DNA from: Sclerodactyla briareus
Taxonomy: Eukaryota; Echinodermata; Holothuroidea; Dendrochirotida; Sclerodactylidae
Assembly (NCBI GenBank): GCA_026419785.1
Contig: JAODTK010003555.1
Coordinates: 1,320,044 to 1,384,043 of the forward strand
Length of the DNA: 64,000 nt
Direction of reading: 5' to 3'
Shown: piece after piece, positions 1 through 12,100 of the stretch
Numbering within the stretch: the stretch's first letter is position 1
Layout of the letters: every line of letters starts with the position of its first letter
Position numbers and translations under genes: made by a program
Notes under the pieces: generated by a model
The model's database searches: none
What the model saw: the letters and a program-made list of their open reading frames with translations, nothing else
What the model was told of the DNA's origin: nothing

Positions 1-60
1 CCCCCCACAATCACCCCCCTCCCCATCCCCCTCCCCTCCCTCTCCCCCCCACAACAATAC
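1..60. repeat. C-rich low-complexity edge
   Basis: The window opens in a C/CCCT-rich simple sequence. It carries no gene signal. Confidence 0.8.
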
Positions 61-671
61 ACATGCTTGTCTGCATCAACTAAAACAATTTATTCCTGCA
101 CATTAAACACACAAAATGACCATAGCCCTGCCCAAACGGCACTCCATAATGCCTGAACGGCGCTCCATAATAGCATCTGTGGAAATCTTTGCGTCCCTGA
201 AAATCGCAAACCGAGCAATTGTCAGATTTACCGATCGGGGATACGTTCATAGAATCATGAACCCCAAACATGATACGATGCCGAGCAGGGGCTTCACTTT
301 TTCACACCATTGTGTATGTGTTTGTGTGTGTTGCCTTCACAGAATTATGAAAGCCCGATGGCATGCCTGTGATCAGGTCTTCATTCCACTACGCCGTGGC
401 TGCGGTGTGCCTGCTTTGTAAAGCCACTGTTTTATACTTATAGGTCCTGGATGTATTTATAGCTACGCCGCAGCGGCCGCGTGCCATTCGCCATTCGCTA
501 ATCTGCATTAAATCGTTTGATCATGGATATAACGGTGCACACCAGTGTTTACGCTAGGTTTCAAAACCATTCCAAGGGGATTTCCAAATCTTGGGGGGGG
601 GGGTTCTCAGAAAAAGATCAGCGAATCTTGGTACCATGCATACCTCCGAACATTGCCATATTGGCACAATT
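61..671. other. No feature recognised
   Basis: Open stretches on both strands (for example 80-271 and 116-421) have no recognisable similarity and no convincing splice borders. A short TGTGTG run lies near 310-330 and a G run near 594-602. Confidence 0.5.
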
Positions 672-1160
672 AAAATAATTTCATGTTATGGGCGTCCCCG
701 CCCTACCCTTTTTTTGGAGGATTCTGAAATTTTTTTTTTTCTTCCTCCATTCATGCCATAACCTTTTTTCGAAAGAAATTTGTAATTCTAACTCCATGGA
801 ATCAGTTTGCTCTTGACAGAGGCACAATTTGAAGCATGTTTCAGGTTAGTAACCCTGTAGACCATAAAATAAAGGAAAAAAAGGACCTCCTCCTTGAGAA
901 AGGTCAAGTGGCAAAACCCTGCTTCGACCCGCTTCTTTTCCTCTTTTCAAACCTGTCTAAGGTATTTCTCACGTTGCATTTTATTAGAAATGGTTATTAT
1001 GCAATTTTCTGGTTATGAATGGCTATTAGTATTAGTTTGAGCTACATGTGGGACACCAATTTAGTATAAACATCTTGATAAGCAATGGTAGGGTCGCCAC
1101 AAAAAAAAGAAAAAAAAAAAGGGGGCGCCTCTCAGTTTCAAAAAAGCGCCCCCCCTGGGA
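672..1160 (+). repeat. Dispersed repeat, copy 1 of family at 0.7 and 15.7 kb
   Basis: This stretch matches 15,684-16,150 in the same orientation along about 450 bases: both run AATAATTTCATG, GCGTCCCCGCC, TTTTTGGAGGATTCT, CATGCCATAAC, ATCAGTTTGCTCTTGAC and CAAAACCC(T/G)GCTTCGACCC in the same order. The copies differ by many one-base gains and losses. No coding potential is evident, and no terminal repeats were found. Confidence 0.8.
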
Positions 1161-1558
1161 CGACTAAAAGTTGTCATTTTTATGGCCTACAGTTTTTACA
1201 ATAGAAGGTGAGTAATTAGGGTTACATGTACACTGCAGCCTCCTCCTGGCACAAGTTCGTCTCCCTGACTCCCTCTCTACAATCGACCACATTGGCAAAC
1301 GTTGCTACACAAGTTACACTGTATAGGCAGTAGGTAAATGGGGATAAAGCACACCGTGCCATGCCATCCTGCGCCATCCCATAGCTACGTTACTGTCGCC
1401 GAAACTCAGAAAGGGCAAATCCTTCAACGGCAACAATTTTTCTGGCCCATGGTGAATGTTCTTTCCAGGCAAAATTGTATTTTGTGTGATTAAATAAGAA
1501 AACAACAGGTAGGACCTGAACAACAGGTAGGACATTTAAAGTCACTGGCAGTCAACTG

Positions 1559-1579
1559 TTTTTTTTTTTTTCCCCTTCC

Positions 1580-1614
<35 letters not shown>

Positions 1615-1619
1615 CCTTT

Positions 1620-1687
<68 letters not shown>

Positions 1688-1760
1688 CTTTTTTTTTTTT
1701 TCTTTTTTTTCACCCCCACCTTTTTTTTTTTTTCCTTTTTTTTTTTTTTTTTTTTTTTTC
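1559..1760. repeat. Poly-T tract of about 200 bases
   Basis: Nearly pure T with a few C, including one CACCCCCACC interruption. On the minus strand it is a poly-A-like tract, but no retroelement body could be recognised next to it. Open reading frames through it are Lys-run artefacts. Confidence 0.95.
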
Positions 1761-2228
1761 TTGAAATACTTAATGTGCTTCCACAAAGGCTGTTTCTGCG
1801 GGGATATACACGTCAAACTCAGACACAATGTTTCTTCAGAGTGCCCAGAGATTTAGGACCCGGGGCCCGTCATAGAATGTTTATTGACTGCTAAGACATC
1901 TTTGGCCATTTGGAGATCAAAGTCCAAAGTAGTTGTGGGGGTACAATAGGCTATTGTTTGAAACTGCCTAATGGCCTCATTATCTTGACATTGTTCACAT
2001 AATTCGATCTCCGCGACCCCTGGAAGTATCCGGGAATATTGGTTATGGGTGTGTAGCCGCCACCGTCCCAGGCGCCGCTGCCGCCGGAAACTTTAGGCGT
2101 CTGCGCAATAACTCTTTAAACGCTTTATCCTCAACTTATACACATGTCCGCCCTAGTGATCTTCTCAGATGAGTTTGAAAGTTGGCTTCACTGCAGGGCT
2201 AGGGGCCGCTATTTGTCATGATTTATGA

Positions 2229-2633
2229 TGCAAATTTTCAGTTAGTCGAATTTGAACGAAACTTGGTGGGTAGGAATTTAGTTGATCCGAAAATGTGGAG
2301 GTCATTTTCAGGTTATCGTAGGTCAATTTGTATATTTTAATGCGATTTTCCACACTTTGTCAAATTTGGCACCGAAAGTTGGTGTGGGAGCTCCATTTGT
2401 TCCTGATGAACGTTCAAGGTCTATCAAGGCGCCCATTTGATCAGATTTGCATATTTTTGGTTACTTTTTTATCACTTCCATGGATTACACAACAAAAAAA
2501 CTTGGTGGACTGAAGGCTACATCCTGTTTTCTTATCGACATGGAGGTATTATATGGGTGTGGATGCTCTTCCCAATGATTGCTCAAAGCAGGGATATATA
2601 TGCGTGGGATGGTTACCCCCCTACACATGTCTC
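2229..2633 (-). repeat. Dispersed hairpin-ended repeat family, copy 1
   Basis: Reverse orientation copy of the family seen at 10.0, 50.2 and 60.9 kb. On the minus strand it starts at the conserved word ACATGTGTAG and contains TATATATCCC, GGGAAGAG and the internal sub-repeat ACCAAGTTTCGTTCAA. It is truncated at its 3' side relative to the 60.9-kb copy. No protein coding seen. Confidence 0.75.
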
Positions 2634-3039
2634 TTGTACATTCATCTTGGAACATTTGTGGCGGTTTGAACCGACAGCACCATTGGTGCTCTAGTTTCCA
2701 AGCTGTGATAGTAAGTTCGGTTGGCTTCAAAATTATATGGAGATCCCTTGGTCCTTCTAGTAGTGCCAATCCCCGTTCAGATAACTGAAGGGGATGATAA
2801 GGGAAATGTAGTCATATTTTGACGTTCTAAACTATGGTTTATTTGCTACTATTTAAACCTTGAAACGTTTCTTACGTGGCCCCCTGATTATTATGTGTAG
2901 AGAAGGACGGTATTGCTCAGTGCTATTGTAATGCAATTTCTAGGTTAGGCTTGTGGACTCATACATCACCTCGTACTTCTTTTGATGATATAGATAGAGA
3001 ACCAGCCTGATACCCTATACTTTATTTTTTAATTTACAG

Positions 3040-3103
3040 GTAAACCACCATCAGCTGAAAGTGTGTTTCCTTCCGCTCCAGCCACGGCAATGTACAAGAA
3101 AAG
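3040..3103 (+). CDS. UBTF: UBF candidate exon, N-terminal leader
   Basis: A pyrimidine-rich tract ending TTTACAG precedes this block, and AAG|GTACAG follows it. In the frame that joins to the next exon (two leading bases, 20 codons, two trailing bases) it reads KPPSAES...AMYKK, a basic, Ser/Pro-rich leader. Phase 2 at its end joins phase-correctly to the frame of the next exon that carries AKLLGNLRG. Vertebrate UBF has a poorly conserved leader at this point, so homology alone does not prove the exon. An internal ATG lies at 3,089-3,091 in this frame and could be the start codon if no upstream exon exists. This is the least certain exon of the set apart from the small one at 39,957. Confidence 0.4.
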
Positions 3104-6100
3104 GTACAGTATGTATTTTATTGTCCGAAGGCAGTCGGCGTACCGTGCCAATGGGAAGAAAGCTGTGTGAAACTTATTTATTACGGTGGCAAATCGAGCC
3201 TGAGGGACAAAACCGGAAACGTTGAGTAGGGATGCGTAAAATGTTTGTACTTGTGTAGTGTAAAGGTTACATTGAAAAACAAACCCTGGTCCCCTCTCTC
3301 CACAAGGCAATCAAATGCTCCTAGCAGGGTCAAGCAGACGTGTTGCAGTCCTCCACCTATAGTGTGAGTTAATAATTGGGCCATCTCATTCACACGCTAA
3401 ACGTGAGGTGCATTCAACTCAACATTAAACGGTGAAGAGGGGACAATATTGTTTGAAACCCTGGAGTCCGCTGCACGCTCCTAAGTTGTCAGTTACAAAC
3501 AACGAAATATTTGTAAAAGCGTTCTATCATCTAAACACATTGAAGTGATTGGCTTCTCTCAGATCATGCAGATTTCTGATAAAATGTCACCAATGACAAT
3601 GATTGGGTAGTGAAGAAATGATCCAGGTCAGTGTTTTGTATAGATTCCAAAGAAGCTGTAGTGATCAGAAATTAGGCGTTTCCAGAACCTCTTGTCAGAA
3701 TCATATCATAGATGGTTTTGAGCCGTATTGGTGGGTGCCTAAAAGTGTTTTGGAAAATTAAGGTTTCTCAAGTCTTATTCAGTCGAGCTTATTTATCAGC
3801 ACCACAAGTAAATATGAAAATCATGAAAGTGAGCACTTCTTCCGAATTTCAAAATGGATATGTTGGGAGGATCAAGCCTGAGGATTGATCATCGTTTTCC
3901 TGATTCCCACCCGGGCGAAAAGGGTTGGCTTTACTCCGACTGAGGACAAGGGCAAGGTCAGCGAGTGGGTAAGCAACCTCCCACAACAAATTATCAGAGA
4001 ATTCTGTTTTTGAAAGGGTCTTTCTCGTTCCAGCCGGTGAGGAGACTGACTCGTAAAACAACAACCCATGGATTCCGTTGGCCAGGGATTGTAGAAAAAT
4101 GGCAGAGAGATGTACGCAAAACGAGCAATCCCCCTCACTGTGGTCCACAAGCCCCGGAAATGCTGTAATGGAAACTCCTGTGCAGGAGTGAAGTCAGTGT
4201 GGAACAGTGTTGCTAAGCCCGACAGGCCTCACTATAGTGTGCTTTCGTGGACCTGGTTTTGGGCGACAGATTCGCATTTAGTCAGAAGTTAGAATAGGTT
4301 ACGATTGAAGCCTCAGTTCATTGCGAATTCACCATTAAAAGATCTAGTCAGTTCTAGGTGACGTATGTATTACTTTACGCGAATAGTCCCCGGTATTGCC
4401 AGACGTAATAGATTTTTATTCCGAATTATGTTTCTGTGCTTCGGTAATCGCTCGTTGACTTTCCTGCAATTCTGAAACAGAGTATCAAGTTCATTCTTGG
4501 TTATGGTGCCCATAATGAATGCATTTTGATCCCTATGTTTTTGGGCTCAGGTCAAAGGGCATCTGAGGGGAGAGGTCAAAGTCGAATCTTGTAATACGAT
4601 GAGCCCAGAATGCAGGGTTCCGATCAGTTGAATGTAGTATGCATTTTTGTTTATGGAAAAAAGTACAAGAACCTTTTTGTTCTTTGGTAGACAGCAGTCA
4701 GTTTTGGGAAAAAATAGGGAAATGTGAAAAATTGATATTTGCCATGTCAGCTTGTTAACAAAATAACTCGATCTCACTTGAGGATGAAAGCTGATCGTGG
4801 TATGGAGTTCCCCATAAAGATTACATGCTCCTATTGTTTTGGGGTAGGTCAGAGATCAGGAGAGGTCTCAAAGCCCCAAAAAATCTTCGTGAACAATAAG
4901 TTGAGAATGGCTGGTCTGATCCAGTTCGAAAGTCAGTATGCCAGCTTTTTTATGAGAAGTGAAGGAACCCTATTGTTTTTTGTGTTAGACTGGCAGTCAG
5001 TTCTGGGAGAGGGACAACGGAGAAAATTTGTTGAAAAAAAAAAAAAATAGATATTTTGGTCAATTTTAACTTGTGAACGCAATAACTTGACCCCATATGG
5101 AATGGATGAAGTTCATATACTTGGTATGAGGCGTTCCCCACCCCCCGAAGAGTAGAGTGCATATTCTCTATTGCGTTTGGGGGTCAGATCTAAAGTCATC
5201 TGAGGTCAAGAGATCATTGTGTCAAAGTCTGAAAAATTTTGGTTGACAGGATCCGTGCAGAATGCCTCTGACCAGAAGTAGTTTGGAATTCAGTAGCAGC
5301 TTTCTTATGGAAAAAAAAAAAAATACAGTATGTGTTGAAAAAAATTGATATTTTGGCAAAACTTTAGCTTGTTAACAATCTGCATGGATGAGTTCATACT
5401 TGGTAGTGAGTCCGTTTGAGAGTAATACAATGATTCCTATTGTAGATCTTGGACAATGTTAGCTGATCAAGTCAGAATCAGTTCAGGATTATACTGGCAT
5501 CTCAAGCTAATCTGATTTGCACATTCGTGACCTTTGATCCATTCTTCTCCCCTCAGAGTTTTCAACAGAACACCGTGTGCCAAGCTCCTGGGGAACCTCA
5601 GGGGGTCAAATCCCCAGAAGGACACCACTCCTACAAATCAACATCGGCAAAGGAGGACTCGGTCCAAGGGGGTTTGAGCAGTTCACGGCTGACCAGTGCC
5701 AACAGGACTGGTGAGCTTAATACAGGCAGATGTGAGTAATTGGGTTGTGAGGGCAGGGGAAGCAGCGGAAGATGGGACAGGGGGTGGGGTGAATGAAATG
5801 CACAGTATCACCTGGTATCATATAGTTGGGCCCAATCCACGAAGTGGCAGGCGAATGGTATCTGGTTTTGATTGTTGATGTTGTGGTATTAGCTGCTGCT
5901 GGTTTCTTTTAAACAGGCATGATTTGAGCAGGTACAGGTCTCCATCTTTGCACAAGATATCTGTAGGCGTACTTCCTGGCTAACTACTCCATCAAAGAAT
6001 CCAAAATCCAACAGCAGGTATGAGAGTTGACCAGGTTTGTCATTTGTGTAGTGATGTGAGAGATTGCTATTTGTTGGCAACAGTTATCACAGGATGGTTC

Positions 6101-9100
6101 TCTCCATCCAAACATGTCAATGAATCGTCACACAATTTTTCCAAGAGCCAAATAGTTTCTCTGCCAAAGTAAAACATCTCAAGGTTGAATAATTTTGCTT
6201 CCAGATACGAAAGTTCAAGAATGCACAGAGATGTTAGACGAAGCCCTCGGCCTGGTTAAAAACCCAGGAACCTTCCCTAAACTCAGTGCCGTAAGTAGTC
6301 TATTGTTGCTACAGTTGATGTATTTGACTCTAAGCTACATTAAAACTCGATAGGCCTTTTAATGAAAAATCCACAATCTGTTTGAAAACACAGATTTTCA
6401 TGTTGAATGTTAGGGTTGTGCTCAACTAAAGATTAATGTATTAGTTGCACAATCATGATTGAGCTATCAAGTTCTGATTAATTGGGGACTATAAGTAGCA
6501 ATGTTTTCGTGTTTTTTTTTTTCCTGTTTTGACCAGCGTTCAGACTCTAGACCACCCACTAAATATTGTAACAGAGAAAGCTTAGCCAGCCAGCCTTATT
6601 TATGTGATTAATACATGTAAGGTGCAGGAGAATTACTGATTCAGCCTCCCTACCACCAACAAATACAAAAGAATCTTGATTCATCGAGATTAATTTTTGA
6701 AAAATATTTAAAAATGATTAAGGGATTAATCGTGACGGCACAGCTCTAGAATGTATTAGCCAGTTCACAGTTAATAAATTAATGTTATGTTTATAATAAC
6801 GTTATAAGAGATGATGATATGAGTCAGAGGTCGCCAGGGATACCAGAATTGGGTTTAACCCATGGGTGGTCAGCCTCATTGAAAACAGAATTGCCTATTG
6901 CAAATAGCAGCTGGAAGTTAAAGGGCCCAAGTCCAGCACAAAAATATGTAAATGTCATTTGATTGTGCATTGCGAATCATGCCAATCAAACTTTGTTTCA
7001 TGTTTATAGCATTGGGTTAGAAAGTTATGAAATTTTTCAAGAAATTACATTACCACGCCTAAGTTGGCAATTTTGCAAATTGGCACCATTCGATGATGTT
7101 TCCATATCTACCAATTTTAAAGAAAAAGTCAAGAAATATGTCTCAACTTTTCCTGTTATTGGTAGAGCTTGAACATCATAAAAAGGTCGGCCCAAAATCA
7201 CCAAATTATATGGAACTTGAGGAAGCCATATCTCCAACCGAACATGTTATAAAACTGGAAGAGTGATATTTGAGAGGATGTTTTTATTCTCTTAACATGG
7301 TAATGCCTTTAAAAGTTAACGAGTAACCAAGGCATGGAGTGGCTTGCTTCAGTTTCCAAAGAGGGCTGTTGGTCTGAGTGGAAACTTACAGCAGGATCAA
7401 TACTGTTAATTACTTGGCATTCCCAAGAGCCTGGGCCACATGTATAATCCTTACGGGGCCAATTTTCCAGAATGGAACACTTTAAATCATGCCATATTAA
7501 GCTGCTCCAAATTGTTCAGGAAGCCGATTCAGGCCAAGGCTGAAGCCTGACCATAGATTATTTGATGTCGCTGGCAGATAATTCACATCTTTTGTACAAG
7601 ACAAGGTTATTTGGGGGCGTGCACTTGAGCATTCTTTCACATACCTACCCACAGGACCAATTTAACCCCCATCTGACGATACTGGATATTCTATCCATTG
7701 AACGAACCACTCTACCTGCCTGCTTTGATCCTGATGTTTAGCGTATGTCTAATCCCACAACCCTGAAGTCATGAAGGATAGTTACGTGTGTATTTTCCAC
7801 TAAACTTCAACAGTTCCCCACCTTAATTTTCAACCACCGACAGTAATACATCACAATCATTTCACTGGTATATGCAGCGGGTTCCGTGGTCATGGAAACA
7901 TGGAAAAGTCATGGGGGGAATTTTCTCAATAAAAATCCAGGCCTAGATCAGTTTTGAATTCAGTGAAAATGTGTTGAGTCATGGAAAAGTCATGGAAATT
8001 TTCATGAAGTGATGTCACTTTCTCACAATGTTTGTGTTGTTTGACTTTAGGCTCTTTTTTGGATGGTTAGTTGAGAATTCTATGCGAGATGTCTTAGAGA
8101 TAGTCATGAAAACTCTTTATTTGTCATGGAAAAGTCATGGAATTGATTGTCAGAATCTGCGGAACCATGATGACAGTTCAACAGTTTGTGTTGCTGAACC
8201 CAACAAGCGTTTCTCGTTAGCCGTGTGAAGTATCTTTTCATCCTGTGTCAATCAGTGTAGTGTGTTAACTGCTGGGAATGTCAGGTTGCTAATGGGATGG
8301 GGGAAGCATCCAGATGAATTAGGGTGTATTACGGTATACATGTGCCTCAAGGAATGGTATACAAACTTTCCCTTTGACAAACTTTTAACTCATAAAAATT
8401 GACTCTTCGCAACTGTTTATGTGCAGCAGGGAATGATGATATGGTCTATTTTCTCCTGGCAAGCTTTACCCTAAGATGCAAAAGCCTCTGACTCCGTTTT
8501 CAGATACTCAGGAGAGAACAAGCTGGAAGGAGAGGGATCCAGACTTATCCAGACTAAGATCAGTCAGGTTCTCTCAGAGAAGTACAAGAGCCTTCCTGAA
8601 AAGAAGAAGGTTGGTACCTTTAAAACACCCCCCCTTCTCCTTCCAGGTCAGTATAGGCCTTCAGGTCATGGTAGAGCTTTGTGCGCACAAAGCAAGGCTC
8701 CCTGTTCAATTCCTGGTAGTCCTGCTTTTGAGACTGATTTCTGAATTCCTGCTGGCTTCACACAGCACATCTCACCCCAGCAATTTCTGCAGTGTGCCAC
8801 CATTTACAGGTCGCGTTCACCTTCTCTCAGAAATCACATTTGGTTCATGTTAGAATTGTCAAACTGCTAACAAATTATTTAAGTAGCTCGTTGTCAAGCA
8901 TTGTTGCAATCTGACGATTCATCGTCAAATTGACATTAAAGCAGGGTTTCCTATCAGGTGGTGTGATCGTTTGCTTGCATATTGGAAGCAGCAAAAATCA
9001 CAAATGTACAAAGTCGACTGGCAAAATAAAAATGGTGGCAATTGCAGAATGGTGGCTTGCCTCTGATTCAGTTATCATGGGAAAACCATCTTGAGATAGT

Positions 9101-12100
9101 CAATCGTAAAATTTGTTTCTTAATGATTTGAATCATTCGGGGAATTTGTTCTAGTGCAAATTCAAGTTTTTAGCTGATCCAATGTTTGCCGTAGTACGAT
9201 ATCTGCCCGACCGATGTCTGTCTTGATTATCCGTTAGGCCCCACTCACAATCAGTGATGAATTCAGAGTTTTTTGTCTGCAGTCCACAGTGTTATAACAG
9301 TAGCTTGAAGGGACACAGGAGTGCGGGAAAGGATTTTGCACATGGCGCAACCACGGGTGGGGGGTGGACGGCCAGTCATAAGAAACACTTTGGGTGTGGG
9401 AAAAAATATTGGAATTCCCAAAGTTTGGGGTCAAAAAGTCCCCCCTCCCCTCCGGATTCACAACCCCCACCCACTCCCCCTCCTAGTGGTGCAGCCTTGG
9501 GACAGTTAGTTAATGGTACACCAGGATTCGTTTGGGAGCACCACTCGAATAATAAACAAACTACCATTTGCTGACAAACATTAAATCGTTGAAGAAGGGA
9601 GTGATTATAGATAGGCCTCAGTTGTAGAGTCGGGTTTGTTCGGGAGAGTGTAATCGTCTTATATGTCGGCTTTGGCAGTCACGTTAACTTCGTCCTCCAG
9701 GTTCCCAGAATGTGGTCGGGTCCTAGATTTTCACTGATGGGTCCTTGGATGGAGATGTAAAATGTTTGATCCCGGGAGCAGGTTGGGGATTGGTTACACC
9801 CCCTCCTCAATATCACCTGAGCACTAGTCGAGCAAGGCGAGTTATGCCGTGCTCATCACGATCAATACAGCCAGGGATCTAGAGAGCCTTTATGCCTCCT
9901 GAACCTGTAGAGAAATCGATATTATGAAGGTGGGGGGCTATAAATACAATTAGGACCTGGCAGGATCCCTGGAAGAGGACCTCTCCCAGCTGCAAAACAG
10001 TATAAACTAGGACATGTGCAGGCGGGTTAACCGCGACGTGTAGATCCCGCCAGAAAATGGCCTGTGTTGACCTGTTTGAAGAAAGCACATTAAAGTTCCC
10101 ATGGGTTAAGTTTGACTCTGGTTGACTTAGAAATGCCCTACCTGTGGTTAGAGACCAACGTAGTTCATAGTCTCTAAGTTTCGTTTCAAATCGACAAAAG
10201 TTAGAAAAATCTTGAATAAAAAAAATGGACCTATGCGTGACCTTGAAATTACCGTCATGGTTTTCAGGACCAACCTCCAAGTTCCATGTAAATCAGACAA
10301 CTTTGTATTTCGCGAAAAAAAAAATGAGAAAATTGACCTCAGGTGACCTTAAAATAACCGTCATGTTTTTTTTCGGGACCATTTTTTTTGTCCCCCACCA
10401 CAAAGTTTCATGGAAATGCGACAACTCTGTGTTTTTCGTCCAAAACCTGCAAAATAGAGGGCAGCAAACAGGCAGTTAGCCCACTTCAAACTCGTTTCAA
10501 GATTGCTAGGACGGACAGGTGTACTAAGTTTCAGATCGGCGGGTGGGGTTGTAAAGCATTAAGAGTTAATGCGCACGCCTACAAAGTTTTCGGCGGCTGA
10601 GACGGCGGGTACACCCCAAAACCATAATATCACGGATGTCTCTAATAAGATGATGAAGACTTCTTTTTGTGACATTTCCTTGCCCCAATTCAGGAGGCTC
10701 AGGATATTGGCAGCTGGGCTGACACCTCACTGTTGGGGAGGTGTCAGCCTATGCCTGGCTTTGACTTTCAGAGGGAATTTTCACTGGTACCCTGAATTGT
10801 CCTTCCTTGCTCTTTCGCTTAAATAGTTACCAGATATACAAGGGAATGAAGCTATATGAGGAGATGAAGACATGTTCTGGGAGTATTAGTTGGTATACAT
10901 ATGATAGTGTCATAAATCTTAGATGGCTTTGGGCGAATACTCTACAGGATTGACAACTTAGCTTCAACTAATATACGGCAAGAAGTGTACCATGTCTACA
11001 GTGATACAATTCAATGATACCTTCAATGAGCTCTACCCAAAAACATTACCATCAGCATTTTCTCGAATGTTGTTGATTGCATTGAATCAACTTTATTCAT
11101 CATAATATTTAGTTTGTAAATTTATGCAACTTGGCCTATTATTAACAGAATAGAATACACAAATATGATTCCACCATTTTTGCTATCTAAGGTTAACAAT
11201 ATGCACAGGAGTTGGTAGCATTTGTTCTATGATAGTGCTTGCTGCAGTGTTCCAATTATCATTTAAAAGGGCGGGCATGTTGTCCATGTCCCCCAGTCCC
11301 AAGGATATTGGGACCTCTTAGGAACCAGGAAACAACTTGTGCCTCCAGAGTCCAATACCAGTGAGCATTAGGTGCATGTGAGCAGCAAAATACCTATGAA
11401 ATTCTTTGATGCCCAGAGCAATTAGTTAAATATTGCATATGTCCAGATATCAATGATAATAATGGAATGCCTCTTTGTGGGAAACCTCAAATCAAGGTCA
11501 AAAGAAATACCCTATCCGTGTTCGCCTGAATGAATTCAGGAGGAACTTAGTGCGTCCCTATGTGTGGGGTCACACTTTCTCGTTAAGTTTAGTAGGTTTA
11601 GTGAAGAAGGGTCAGGAAGACAAAATCCTCATAAATGACCCCGGAGCCACAACATCCCAGGAAAAGAAAAATGAACCAAACCACTAAAGAATTCGCCCGT
11701 GATTCCTGAAAAATAAATCAAGACTTTCTTGAATGCATTCACACGCTTAGAGAGAACAACATTTTTAGGAATACAATTCCACTCATTGATCACTCTCTGC
11801 GGGATGAAATATTTACAATGTCCAATCTGCAGCGCTTGCCACGAAGCTTGATACAGTGTCCTCTTATTTGCGTAACAATAGAGAATTCAAAGAAGTAGTG
11901 GAAGGACAGTCCATCGGTCCCTGACAATTTTTAAAACCTGGATCAAGTCACCTGAATACACCTCAGCTCATGGTAGTTAGACCGAGACGCCTTAATCTTT
12001 CCTCGTAGGATAAATTTTTCAGACAGTCAATCATTCTAGTTGCCCTACGCTGAACGTTTTCAATAACCTGCTTGTCTTTTGCAAAGTAGGGATTCCACAC

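Noticed and set aside
1490-1828. 112-residue minus-strand frame rich in Lys
   Set aside because: It is only the translation of the poly-T tract.
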